Positions 47,939 through 56,662 of a stretch of DNA of 64,000 nt are shown one piece after another (position 1 is the first letter of the stretch; each line of letters starts with the position of its first letter). This DNA is from Martelella mediterranea (GTDB taxonomy: Bacteria > Pseudomonadota > Alphaproteobacteria > Rhizobiales > Rhizobiaceae), in the NCBI RefSeq assembly GCF_004342225.1, contig NZ_SMAR01000014.1:1-64000 (forward strand), read 5' to 3'. The notes under the pieces were generated by a model that did no database searches, was not told the DNA's origin, and was given only the letters and a program-made list of their open reading frames with translations. Position numbers and translations under genes: made by a program.

Positions 47939-48774
47939 CCCTTGACCGCGCCGGACATGAGACCGCGGTTGAACTGTTTCTGAAGCAGGAGGTAAACGAC
48001 GATGCAGGGCACCGTGGCGATAACCGTGACGGCGATGAAGATATTCTGCTGCATGATCTCGTCGACGCGCAGCGAGCGCAAAACGACGGGCATCGTGTAG
48101 AGATTGCGATCGTCAACCGCGATCAGCGGCAGAAGATACTGGTCCCAGATCATCAGGAACCCGAAGATGGTTGCCGTGCCGAGCGCCGGTTTGACAAGCG
48201 GCAGAACCACACGCCAGAAAATCTGAAGCTCATTGGCGCCATCGACACGTGCGGCATCCTCAAGATCGCGCGGGATCGCCTTCATGAACTCCGTCAGAAG
48301 GAAGACCGAGAACGCCCAGCCGACAACCGGCAGGATCATGGCCGCGTAGGTATTGTAGATGGACGTATGCAGAACCGGCAGTTTGGCATGCAGGATCAGG
48401 TAAAGCGGGATCGCGATCACCTCATCGGGCAGCATCATCGTGGAAAGGATCGCCAGGCTGACGATGGCGGCACCGCGAAACTTCTTGCGGGCCAACGCAT
48501 AGGCCGCCAGGGCACTGACGATGGTCTGCAGTGCTGTGGCAATCAGGACCACGAACAGGGAGTTGAAAAGATAGATCCAGACCTTCACTTCCTTCCAGGC
48601 ATAGATGAAGTGATCAAGCGTCGGCTGGCTTGGCCAGAGCACCAATTGCCCGGGCTGAACCGTATTCTTCGTGAACGCAGTGGCCACAATGCCCCAGAAA
48701 GGACCGCAGAACACGATCAGCAACAGAGCGTAAACCAGACCACGGGCAATGCGTTGCGGGATTGTCATTTTCAT
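47935..48774 (-). CDS. Carbohydrate ABC transporter permease (UgpE/MalG type)
   Basis: A 279-residue inner-membrane permease with six expected helices and the EAA loop (EFMKAIPRDLEDAARVDGAN) that docks onto the ATPase. It pairs with the UgpA-type permease encoded 11 bases upstream. I chose the ATG at 48774; the earlier in-frame start overlaps the partner gene. Its TAG stop coincides with the end of palindromic repeat copy E, and the C-terminus (GLMSGAVKG) is the usual one for this family. Confidence 0.93.
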   Translation of the reverse strand: MKMTIPQRIARGLVYALLLIVFCGPFWGIVATAFTKNTVQPGQLVLWPSQPTLDHFIYAWKEVKVWIYLFNSLFVVLIATALQTIVSALAAYALARKKFRGAAIVSLAILSTMMLPDEVIAIPLYLILHAKLPVLHTSIYNTYAAMILPVVGWAFSVFLLTEFMKAIPRDLEDAARVDGANELQIFWRVVLPLVKPALGTATIFGFLMIWDQYLLPLIAVDDRNLYTMPVVLRSLRVDEIMQQNIFIAVTVIATVPCIVVYLLLQKQFNRGLMSGAVKG

Positions 48775-48785
48775 CGGTCTTGTCC

Positions 48786-49667
48786 TCACGTCCGGTCGAT
48801 GCGGTTCTTCACGGTGACATGCACAACCGTCAGGCACACGGTGAAGGCGAACAGCAGGAAGGAAACCGCAGATGCATAACCATAATCGAAGCGCTCGAAA
48901 CCGGTTTTAAAGATGCTGGTCATGATCACCTCGGTTGCGCCAGCGGGGCCGCCGCCGGTTGTCGTGTAAATCTCGGTGAAGACGCGGAAACCGCGAATGA
49001 GAGACAACATGATCACGACAGAAAACGCGGGAACGAGACCGGGGATCGTGACATGCCAGAGCTTGCGGAGCGGGCTTGCGCCATCGACATCGGCAGCGTC
49101 GTAAAGCTCTCGGTTGATGCCCGCGAGACCGGCAATGAAGATCACCATATTGTATGGCACGTTCTTCCAGATCTGCAGCAATATGACGATGAAAAGCGCC
49201 TGATCGGGATCCGACATGAAGCCCTGCGGGGCAACGCCGAACACACCAAGCATCTGGTTCACAACGCCCGTAGTGCCGGGATAGAAAAGAATGCGCCAGA
49301 TTTCGGCGAGAACGGCGATCGATGTCACGGCGGGAAAAAAGATTGCAGTGCGGATCAGCCGGATATGCCGGGCCTGGCCTTCCAGCGCCATTGCAACGGC
49401 GAAGGCGAGCACGCCGCCTGCCAGCGTTGTTACAACGACGTAAATGAGGGTATTGAGCGTGGCCGCATGCAGCGCGCTGTCAGAAAAAGCACGTTCAAAA
49501 TTGGCAAGCCCGACCCACTGATCGTCGCCGATGAACTTCACCTTGTAAAAGCTCATGATCAGCCCCCTGACGATGGGGACGAACTTGAACCATGTGAAGA
49601 CGATCAAAGCCGGGGCCAGAAACAGCCAGGGAATGATCCACCTGAGATTTTTGGAATGAAGCCGCAT
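48786..49667 (-). CDS. Sugar ABC transporter permease (UgpA/MalF type)
   Basis: A 293-residue inner-membrane permease with six helices. The ATPase-docking EAA loop reads LAGINRELYDAADVDGAS, and a PFAM BPD_transp_1 layout follows. With the partner permease, the ATPase and the binding protein it completes a CUT1-type importer for oligosaccharides. The gene lies 149 bases after the binding protein gene. Confidence 0.93.
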   Translation of the reverse strand: MRLHSKNLRWIIPWLFLAPALIVFTWFKFVPIVRGLIMSFYKVKFIGDDQWVGLANFERAFSDSALHAATLNTLIYVVVTTLAGGVLAFAVAMALEGQARHIRLIRTAIFFPAVTSIAVLAEIWRILFYPGTTGVVNQMLGVFGVAPQGFMSDPDQALFIVILLQIWKNVPYNMVIFIAGLAGINRELYDAADVDGASPLRKLWHVTIPGLVPAFSVVIMLSLIRGFRVFTEIYTTTGGGPAGATEVIMTSIFKTGFERFDYGYASAVSFLLFAFTVCLTVVHVTVKNRIDRT

Positions 49668-49816
49668 ATGCTCCTCCGCGTGACGCCGAAGAACGCTCCG
49701 GCACCTGAAAATTGCAAAACTTTAACGGTGAAGAGTTCAGCCGGTCTCTGGCCGGTTGTCTGGCGCCGCACCGCCGGGGGAGGCAACGGCACGGCGCCAG
49801 ACCATTGAGGCAGACC

Positions 49817-51106
49817 TTACCTGGCGAGCACACCCTGGAGGTCGAGTTCTGCGTTAATGACCTCATCCGTGCTTTCGAGTCCGGCCATGATATCGGAATC
49901 ACAGCTTGAAAGCACCTGATTGAGACCATCGGCAGCGGCCTGCCGGATCGGCTTCCAGTTCGGAACGCTCGGGAAATAGCGAGCGGAAGTCGCATAGAGA
50001 TCGGCATAGGTACCCCATGCCGGATCAGGCTGAATCTCCTTGGCATCGACGTTCTTGTTGACCGAAAGACGAACGATGGCGTTGTCGCCGGTTCCGGCAG
50101 CCATACCTGTTTCCTGTCCCTTTTCGGAGATCAGGTATTCGATGAACTGCTTGGCTTCGTCCTCGTGATCCGTTGTGACCATCATGAAGGCGGCCTCTCC
50201 TTCGGCTAGCTCTGCCTGACCGGCAGGTCCAGCCGGCGGCGGCACGACCTCAAACTTGTCACGGCCGGGCTCACGCACGAACGCGGCAATATGATAAGGA
50301 CCGGAGCGATAGATACCCGCCTGACCGGAGGAAAACACAGGCGTGGCATCACCGGTGGTCGAGGTGATCGCCGCGGGCTGCGCATAGCCCTCGCAGATCA
50401 TCTTGCGGGCAAAGCTGACGGCTTCCTCAACTTGCGGCGTTGCCATGGATGACACATAGCCGTCGCCCTTGGGCTCGAGAAATTGCCCACCGGCCTGCCA
50501 GATCAGATCGGACATGAACCACGAAGCATAACCGCGTGTACTGGAAAGCGGCATGATGTAGCCATAGGTATCATCGGCGCCGTTGCCATCTGGATCTTCT
50601 TCGGTGAAGGCCTTTGCCAGATTGTATAGCTCTTCCCAGTTTTCCGGCACGTCATAGCCAAGGTTTTCGCGCCAGTCCTTGCGGATGAAAACCGCAAACG
50701 CCTGCGCTGACGTCGGAACACCATAATAGTTTCCATCGGGCGCATGAACGCTGTTCCAGGCAACATCATAAAGCTGGTCGCCGCCGGCAATCGACTCACG
50801 GTCGATCTGCTTGACGATCCCCATATCCTGAAGCTGTCCCATCGACGTAGCGTCGTTGATAATCAGATCGGGAAGGCTTCCGCCTGCAGCAGCGCGGGCA
50901 AGCCGCGTTTCAAAATCGATATTGGCCAGAAACAGATCGACATCGATGCCCGTTTCAGACGTAAATCCTTCAATAATCCGCTCAATCGTTGGCCGCTCGG
51001 CATCACCATAACGCATCCAGACTTCCAGTGTATCGGCCGAATAAGCCGTCGAAGCGAGTGATGTGCCTGCCAGCACGAGAGCTGCGAACGCTCCTGTCTT
51101 CCTCAT
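49817..51106 (-). CDS. Sugar ABC transporter substrate-binding protein
   Basis: A 429-residue extracellular solute-binding protein family 1 member with a signal peptide of about 24 residues (MRKTGAFAALVLAGTSLAST, cleavage near YSA-D). The body shows GGSLPDLIINDATSMGQLQDMG and YYGVPTSAQAFAVFIRKDW, common in oligosaccharide binders. The ATG at 51106 follows GAGGAGG. It is the first gene of the LacI-controlled operon. The ligand is unknown; lyase products are a reasonable guess from the downstream genes. Confidence 0.93.
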   Translation of the reverse strand: MRKTGAFAALVLAGTSLASTAYSADTLEVWMRYGDAERPTIERIIEGFTSETGIDVDLFLANIDFETRLARAAAGGSLPDLIINDATSMGQLQDMGIVKQIDRESIAGGDQLYDVAWNSVHAPDGNYYGVPTSAQAFAVFIRKDWRENLGYDVPENWEELYNLAKAFTEEDPDGNGADDTYGYIMPLSSTRGYASWFMSDLIWQAGGQFLEPKGDGYVSSMATPQVEEAVSFARKMICEGYAQPAAITSTTGDATPVFSSGQAGIYRSGPYHIAAFVREPGRDKFEVVPPPAGPAGQAELAEGEAAFMMVTTDHEDEAKQFIEYLISEKGQETGMAAGTGDNAIVRLSVNKNVDAKEIQPDPAWGTYADLYATSARYFPSVPNWKPIRQAAADGLNQVLSSCDSDIMAGLESTDEVINAELDLQGVLAR

Positions 51107-51230
51107 GGGAAACCTCCTCAAAGTTATCATATCCCTGCACGCCTCCCGGATATGGCCTGATGCACACCCACGGCAGGTCTGCTCTGTTGAGCACGTAGGA
51201 ACTATACGCACAGATTTTTTAGCAGATCAA

Positions 51231-51242
51231 GAAAACGTTTAA
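51231..51242. promoter_or_regulatory. LacI-type operator candidate 1
   Basis: GAAAACGTTTAA, an 8-base perfect palindrome (AAACGTTT) centred on CG, the usual core of LacI-family operators. It lies about 125 bases upstream of the binding-protein start, in the presumed promoter. Confidence 0.55.
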
Positions 51243-51392
51243 CTAAAATTTTCGCGTGATACCAATGATGCAAAATGATATAAGACGGACGATATCCGCC
51301 TGAGATAGTGCCATAACAGGGTATTACGGGGCGTTCCGATGCTCTGAAAGACTCAAAAAGACGCCCAATCTCCAGAGGAAAGAAAAATTTAA

Positions 51393-51406
51393 GGAAAGCG
51401 TTTACC
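51393..51406. promoter_or_regulatory. LacI-type operator candidate 2
   Basis: GGAAAGCGTTTACC, a near-palindrome centred on GC/CG and ending 4 bases before the lacI ATG. It matches candidate 1 in the AAA-CGTTTA core and could allow autorepression or a DNA loop between the two sites. Confidence 0.5.
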
Positions 51407-51410
51407 CTTC

Positions 51411-52409
51411 ATGAGTCGCCAAAGAAGATCCACGATACGCGATGTTGCCGAAAAGGCAGGCGTATCTATTGCAACCGTTTCCAAATATGTGAACAGGCAG
51501 CAGTCATTCTCTCAGGCCGTGGAAGACAAGCTTCGCAGCGCGATCGCCGATCTGGGTTACAGTCAAAATCCAATGGCGCGCTCAATGGTGACAGGCCGGA
51601 CAACAGCCATCGGCCTTGCCGTCATGGATATTGCCAATCCGCACTACGCCAACGTGGTCAAAGGCGCAAACCGTGTCGCACTGGAAAACGGTTACAATCT
51701 TCTTGTCGTCGACATGGAAGAAAGCATTGCCGCAGCCCGGCCGCTGCTTGAGGCCCTTTCTCCGCGCACAGACGGCCTGATCGTCAGCGCCCGGATTCCG
51801 CCGGATGTCGTCAAGTGGCTGGCAAACCTCGACAAGCCGGTGGCCTTTCTCGGCCAACCCGAAGGGGAAGATGTGCTGACAGTCGGCACTGACAGCGTTC
51901 AGGTCGCCTCCCTTCTGGCGCAATATCTGGTACGGCAGGGCTTCAGAAAGTTCGGCTATGTCGGCTATTCAAGGGCATCATGGAATATCGAGCGCCTTCG
52001 CGGACTGCGCGACGTCCTCGAACCGGCGGGTCTCGCGCTTCAGGTTTTTGACGTCGACGAACCGACCAGCGAGGCCGGAGAACGGGCGGCGGCCCGCGCA
52101 TTGCTGCGCCCGGACCGGCCTGATGTCATTATCGGATGCAACGATCTCGTCGCAATCGGCCTGATGAGCGAAGCGCGCTCACTCGGTTTCAAAGTGCCAG
52201 AAGACGTAGCTTTCGCTGGCATCGATAACATTCCGACAAGCCGTTATGTCGCTCCGCCGCTTACTACCGTCGACGTCTGCAGCCAGGCGACGGGCGAAGT
52301 CGTGATGAAACAGATTATGGCGATGATCGAAAACAAGCCACAGCCGGAAAACCTGACGCTGGAACCCGCCCTGATCATCCGCGAGTCGACACAGCGAATT
52401 CCGGTGTAG
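51411..52409 (+). CDS. LacI family transcriptional regulator
   Basis: A 332-residue repressor. The N-terminal helix-turn-helix and hinge helix are clear (TIRDVAEKAGVSIATVSKYV, residues 8-27, then the hinge near 50-60). The rest is a periplasmic-binding-protein-like effector domain with the conserved C-terminal VAFAGIDNIPTSRYVAPPLT stretch. Divergent from the ABC operon, so it most likely represses that operon and itself, with a sugar ligand as inducer. Confidence 0.93.
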   Translation: MSRQRRSTIRDVAEKAGVSIATVSKYVNRQQSFSQAVEDKLRSAIADLGYSQNPMARSMVTGRTTAIGLAVMDIANPHYANVVKGANRVALENGYNLLVVDMEESIAAARPLLEALSPRTDGLIVSARIPPDVVKWLANLDKPVAFLGQPEGEDVLTVGTDSVQVASLLAQYLVRQGFRKFGYVGYSRASWNIERLRGLRDVLEPAGLALQVFDVDEPTSEAGERAAARALLRPDRPDVIIGCNDLVAIGLMSEARSLGFKVPEDVAFAGIDNIPTSRYVAPPLTTVDVCSQATGEVVMKQIMAMIENKPQPENLTLEPALIIRESTQRIPV

Positions 52410-52579
52410 ACACGTTCAGAAAAAGAGTCCTTAAGGGATTGCAACAACGCGATCAGAAAAGAAACGGGAGAGCACACCGCATCCGATATGTTGAGAACTC
52501 CAGCAAATCGACTTTTTGGCATATCTGGAAGCCTCAGCCGATAACCCCGGAAAAGACAGACCGGAGAGACTGGGCCCCC

Positions 52580-52756
52580 CTATTCCGGCTTTGGAGCACC
52601 AACGGCGGTTGGCTCGGAAGGTACATATTGCGGGCCAGCACTGGCCTTTTGTTTTTGCTCCTTCTCACCATCGCGGTGCGATTTGATCGCGAAGAAGATG
52701 GTCGTGCCTATCACGCCAAGCTTGAAAAGGCCGAGGACTACAGGAACCCAGTTCAT
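52580..52756 (-). CDS. Small single-span membrane protein (58 residues)
   Basis: No named family is recognised. It has one hydrophobic helix (about residues 3-22, WVPVVLGLFKLGVIGTTIFF) followed by a hydrophilic, Lys/Glu- and Pro-rich tail ending in PKPE. The overall form matches short hypothetical membrane proteins of Rhizobiales as I recall them. The ATG at 52756 is preceded by an A-rich stretch with GAGAA; an in-frame start 13 codons earlier is possible. It stands alone between lacI and the SDR gene. Confidence 0.5.
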   Translation of the reverse strand: MNWVPVVLGLFKLGVIGTTIFFAIKSHRDGEKEQKQKASAGPQYVPSEPTAVGAPKPE

Positions 52757-53012
52757 GTTTTTTTCTCGTTGCTTGCTGTTGTTCACGCGATCCAATGAGA
52801 GGAGTTCCGCCTCAGGCGGGCGGTTTCATGCGTGAAACTGACTATAAACCTGAGCAGATCACTATGCTTTTGGCTTCACACGATCAAGCTGACACCCCGC
52901 TACAAGTTGACGCACATCAAGAACTGTACAGAACCCACCTGAGCACAGTCAGGGCCAGAGCCGCGTTGCGACCTGAACCTCTGCCCCCGCTGGCAGAGGT
53001 TCGCGATTTATC
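52757..53012. other. Gap with two small palindromes and a hairpin
   Basis: Between the small membrane ORF and the SDR stop. It contains CCGCC-TCA-GGCGG (52807-52819), GTTTCA-TGCG-TGAAAC (52823-52838), possibly an operator for the small ORF, and the hairpin at 52976-53001. An open frame on the plus strand (52795-53019) shows no family character. Confidence 0.4.
52976..53001 (-). terminator. Hairpin behind the SDR gene
   Basis: A 10-bp perfect stem (AACCTCTGCC / GGCAGAGGTT, 6-base loop) 11 bases beyond the SDR stop. No T run follows, so it may be a weak terminator or an mRNA 3'-end stabiliser. Confidence 0.45.
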
Positions 53013-53768
53013 TTACTGAGCGCTATAAGCGCCATCGACAAGGTGATAGCTGCCGGTCACAAAGGACGATTCTTCTGCAAGGAGAAAGGCTGTCAGGGCT
53101 GCAACTTCTTCCGGCTTACCGAGTCGCCCGACCGGATGCAGTTCGGCCAGCGCGTCAATGTCGTCCTGTTCCATATTCTCGTCGAGAAGCGGTGTCCGGA
53201 TGAAGCCCGGCCCGACAGCGTTGATACGAATACCGCGTTTGGAATATTCCAGAGCCGCTGATTTCGTCATGCCGATCACGGCATGCTTCGAGGCGACATA
53301 AGCCGGTGCGGTAGAGAACCCGTTCGTCCCCAGAATCGACGACATGTTCACAATCGAGCCTCCGCCGAATTTTTCCATCGCGGCCAGTTCATATTTCATG
53401 CAGTAAAACACTGAATGCAGATCGACGTTGAGCACTTTGTGCCAGTCCTCGATCTCATAATCGCCGATTGGCAGTGCCGGTCCACCAATCCCGGCATTGT
53501 TGACCGCGCCGTAAAGGCCTCCAAACCTATCAATGGCAAACTGAACCATGGACTCAACCGCTTTCGGATCACCGACATCAACCGCAAACGCTGCGGCATT
53601 TCCGCCAGCCTGACTGATCTCGGCGACAGTCTTGTCGGCATGTTTTTGATTAAGATCGGCGACAACGACATTCGCGCCTTCTTTTGCCAGAAGGTGCGCG
53701 CAGGCAGCACCAATGCCTGATGCTCCACCGGTGACGATGATCGTCTTGTTCTCAAATCGTTTGGCCAT
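53013..53768 (-). CDS. SDR family NAD(P)-dependent oxidoreductase
   Basis: A 251-residue classical short-chain dehydrogenase. The cofactor site is TGGASGIG (13-20), the structural NNAG at 90-93, and the catalytic Ser near 143, Tyr157 and Lys161 (YVASK). An acidic residue after the second strand (VVVADLN) suggests NAD preference. The substrate is unknown; a role with the uronate genes is possible but it is on the far side of lacI. The ATG at 53768 is preceded by GGAGG, part of which lies in the perfect inverted repeat at 53778-53826. Confidence 0.9.
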   Translation of the reverse strand: MAKRFENKTIIVTGGASGIGAACAHLLAKEGANVVVADLNQKHADKTVAEISQAGGNAAAFAVDVGDPKAVESMVQFAIDRFGGLYGAVNNAGIGGPALPIGDYEIEDWHKVLNVDLHSVFYCMKYELAAMEKFGGGSIVNMSSILGTNGFSTAPAYVASKHAVIGMTKSAALEYSKRGIRINAVGPGFIRTPLLDENMEQDDIDALAELHPVGRLGKPEEVAALTAFLLAEESSFVTGSYHLVDGAYSAQ

Positions 53769-53777
53769 GGAAATCCT

Positions 53778-53826
53778 CCATCTCATTTACAGGGAAAGGC
53801 TTATTCTTTCCCTGTAAATGAGATGG
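53778..53826 (-). promoter_or_regulatory. Perfect 21-bp inverted repeat in the SDR leader
   Basis: Two arms of 21 bases (53778-53798 and 53806-53826) are exact reverse complements around a 7-base loop. On the minus strand the 3' arm ends in GATGG and runs into AGGATTTCC-ATG, so the first two G of the Shine-Dalgarno GGAGG are the last two bases of the stem. It could be a translational switch, a terminator for the upstream gene, or an operator. Confidence 0.85.
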
Positions 53827-53862
53827 GAATGCAGTGTCCGGATTGTAAGATTAAGATAAAAA

Positions 53863-56409
53863 TCAATTCTGTGACTGCGGATCCAGCAGGCGTTCAAGAT
53901 ATGGTTTTTCTTCAGGCAACGGCGCCGCTCCCTGGTTGAGGCGCTCGCGGATGGCATCGAGAATCTCTCTCGCGCGCTGAACGGTGATGTCATCGGGTAT
54001 ATCGACATTCTCACCGAAATCGAGACCGTCTGACCCGGGATTGCGCCCCAGTGGATCACGTCCGGCCTGATTGCCCCAGCCCATCTGACCATTGGGACCA
54101 CGCCCCTGGCCCTGCCCCTGACCTTCTTGGGCCATGAGGCTGTTCATCATCTGCTGAGCGCCCTGCCTTAAGGCTTCCAGCGCCTGCCCCTGACCATCGA
54201 CGGCGGCAGAACCTTCGCCTTCTCCAAGAGAATCTGCAGCGCCATCCATGGCCTCTCCGGCCTTGCCGAAGCCTTCGGCAGGTGGCATTCCAAGTTCGGA
54301 AAGCTTTTGCTGAAGCTGCTTTAGTTCGTCTGACAACGACTGCTGACGATCCTGCAACTGCTTCAGAGCATCCCGCAACTCCTCCGCCGTCATATCCCGC
54401 GGGGCCTTATCACCGCCTTGATCTGACTGCTGGTTCTCACCTTCCTGCGGTATTGGGTCTCCCCACTGCTCGCGGTCACGTAATTGCTGGTCATATTCAA
54501 AGGTCTCATTCATCAGGCGCTGCTGTTCCTGAATGAGTTCGCCCAACTTATCCACCTGCTGGCGCATTTCAGAATTCTGTTGTCCGCTCTGGTTTTGCGC
54601 AAACGAGGATGGCGGCTGAATATTATTCATCATGCGCTGAAGCTCTGACAAAAGCTGCTGAGCGGCCGCACGATCTCCTGAGCGCGCGAGATTTTCCAGC
54701 TGATTCAGCATATTGTCCAGATCGTGCTGGCGCAGGGTCTCTGCATTTTCGGACATATTTCTGGGCATATCCTGCATCTGTGCGGCCATTTCAGACATAT
54801 ATTGCTGCATGGCTTCGCGCAGTTCCTGCATCAGCCGGGCAATCTCTGCGTCACTGGCGCCTTCTTCCAGGGCACGGCTGAGAGCGTCCTGCGCCTCCCG
54901 CAAACGACGCTCGGCATCTGAAAGCGCACCGCCTTCGATGCCGGTCGCGATATCCCACATATAATCCGCAGTATCGCGGTAGCTTTCCTGATCATCAGCC
55001 AGCATCATCCGGGTCTGTGCTGTTTTGATGAGAAGGAACCGCGTTGGATCAGCGATGGTTTCAGCAGGCCTCAGAGTGATGGCCCGGCTGTAATCAATGG
55101 CCTTTGGCATATTACGGGCGTCGAGCGCGAAAATCTGACGCTGCTCTGCAACAGCCCCTGCCAGCAGATTGAAGAATGACCGCGACGGCATCACCATTTC
55201 CAGCGGTTCACTCTGGCTTTCGTGACCGGCTGCATCTTCGGCATAAAGGGTGATCGTAACCGGAGTGCCGGATAACGGATGCTCAGTCAGGTTCTGGCTG
55301 GTCATTGCCGAATTGTCGTCGCTGGAACGCACCGGCAGGTTCAGCGGAAAAGATGGCATCGGATAAACCGGCTCAGCTTCAGGGTCTATCGCTCCCGCCG
55401 GTCTGATTTCGGCACGGGCCTCAGTAACACCATAGTCGTCATCAACCGTATACTGCAGTTCAAGCGCGCCATTTGCGGCAGCCTTTGGCGTACCTTTAAA
55501 GGCAATCGTCGGCGCTTTATCCACGGCGACTGTGATCGTCCAGCTTTCATCGGCAGCCGACAGAACGCCGCTCTGGTCCAGAGTGAACTCCGCGCTTCTG
55601 GCCATTTCGCCACTGGTCAGCATGTCAGGCTCGAGTGCACTGCCGTCATCATTCTGATAGCGAATATCACCATCGGCACCTCGACCGGAAAGACGCACTG
55701 TCACGACTGAACCCTGAGGAATATCGCGAACAGGTTCAGCCATTTCCCGCTTCAGATAAACCGGCGCCTTTCCGGTATAAGCAGGGGGTGAAATCCACGC
55801 ATCAAACCGCAAGGCAAGCGCAGTATCGCCATCATCTTCCGGCGGGATAAACACATCTGCCAGCCGACCTGATCCGCTTGCACCGGCATAAAGGAAAGCA
55901 ACAAACAGAAGCAGCACCGGCACCGCTCTCAGACCATAGGGATCGACCGAGGAGAAGTCCGGAAAGGGGTTACCGCTATCGAGATGACGCACCTTTGCGG
56001 CCATACGACGCTGATGCGCGCGCCAGAGCGCCATCGCTTCAGGACCGTTTCCAGCCGGCCTGTCATACCGCACACCAATGGCCTGATGCTCAAGCGCATT
56101 CAGCGTCTCCAGCCGTCGCTCGGCAGCGGCGCGGGACGGCAACCGCACGTGCCGCAATGGATGAAGGCTGACAGCAAAGGAAATCGCCAGAAGGATACCG
56201 AGCGCACCCCGAAGGACAAATGGCAGAACGTAAAAAACACCCAACCATGACAACGACAGAAACAGAGCCGCGATGCAGGCTGGCCAGAGAAGACGCGGCA
56301 GCAACGCCTCAAGAAAGAGGTTGAGCTGAACAATACCGCGCTTGCGTGCGATCCGTCGCATCATCGCCGCATCCGGGCTCCGATTTCCTGCTTTCTTGCG
56401 ATCAGCCAT
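53863..56409 (-). CDS. TIGR02302/DUF4175 family membrane protein
   Basis: An 848-residue protein found next to lysA in Rhizobiales; function unknown. It has two or three N-terminal membrane segments (about 30-75 and 155-175), a beta-rich middle (about 195-420) with PPAYTGKAPVYL, a long helical coiled-coil region (about 450-700) and a C-terminal low-complexity stretch rich in Gln and Gly before a conserved end (LDAIRERLNQGAAPLPEEKP). The ATG at 56409, after AGGGA, is preferred over a GTG six codons upstream. It is last in the argH-lptM-lysA operon. Confidence 0.85.
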   Translation of the reverse strand: MADRKKAGNRSPDAAMMRRIARKRGIVQLNLFLEALLPRLLWPACIAALFLSLSWLGVFYVLPFVLRGALGILLAISFAVSLHPLRHVRLPSRAAAERRLETLNALEHQAIGVRYDRPAGNGPEAMALWRAHQRRMAAKVRHLDSGNPFPDFSSVDPYGLRAVPVLLLFVAFLYAGASGSGRLADVFIPPEDDGDTALALRFDAWISPPAYTGKAPVYLKREMAEPVRDIPQGSVVTVRLSGRGADGDIRYQNDDGSALEPDMLTSGEMARSAEFTLDQSGVLSAADESWTITVAVDKAPTIAFKGTPKAAANGALELQYTVDDDYGVTEARAEIRPAGAIDPEAEPVYPMPSFPLNLPVRSSDDNSAMTSQNLTEHPLSGTPVTITLYAEDAAGHESQSEPLEMVMPSRSFFNLLAGAVAEQRQIFALDARNMPKAIDYSRAITLRPAETIADPTRFLLIKTAQTRMMLADDQESYRDTADYMWDIATGIEGGALSDAERRLREAQDALSRALEEGASDAEIARLMQELREAMQQYMSEMAAQMQDMPRNMSENAETLRQHDLDNMLNQLENLARSGDRAAAQQLLSELQRMMNNIQPPSSFAQNQSGQQNSEMRQQVDKLGELIQEQQRLMNETFEYDQQLRDREQWGDPIPQEGENQQSDQGGDKAPRDMTAEELRDALKQLQDRQQSLSDELKQLQQKLSELGMPPAEGFGKAGEAMDGAADSLGEGEGSAAVDGQGQALEALRQGAQQMMNSLMAQEGQGQGQGRGPNGQMGWGNQAGRDPLGRNPGSDGLDFGENVDIPDDITVQRAREILDAIRERLNQGAAPLPEEKPYLERLLDPQSQN

Positions 56410-56662
56410 CAATCCCTGCTGGTCCACCGGTTAAACCGGTCTTATCCTGAGCCACCTCTTGGGCACGGCCTTAAAGAAAAATGCATTACCATTTTCAGGT
56501 TCAAGTGCCGCCCGTTCAGGAGAAACCATAACATGCATTGTGTCCAGAGCGAGGAGCCAGAACATGATTGCAGGCCATTCCAGCTTCAAAACTTGGAGAG
56601 CGGCGCGTCGGACCAGCAAAAAACCGGTTTCCACTTTTTCGCCTGCCGCTCTGAAGAACGGC

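Larger units (their letters stand above)
51107..51410. promoter_or_regulatory. Divergent promoter region of the ABC operon and lacI
   Basis: A 304-base gap carrying both promoters. Two LacI-type CG-centred sites are seen: AAAACGTTTA at 51232-51241, on the ABC side, and GGAAAGCGTTTACC at 51393-51406, ending 4 bases before the lacI start codon. No gene lies here. Confidence 0.6.

Noticed and set aside
52795-53019. A 74-residue plus-strand frame
   Set aside because: No hydrophobic segment, no family resemblance, and it covers palindromes and the hairpin behind the SDR gene.
56431-56634. A 67-residue minus-strand frame between lysA and the DUF4175 gene
   Set aside because: It has a weak start and no recognisable family; the gap also holds sequence like common Rhizobiales intergenic repeats, so coding is unlikely.
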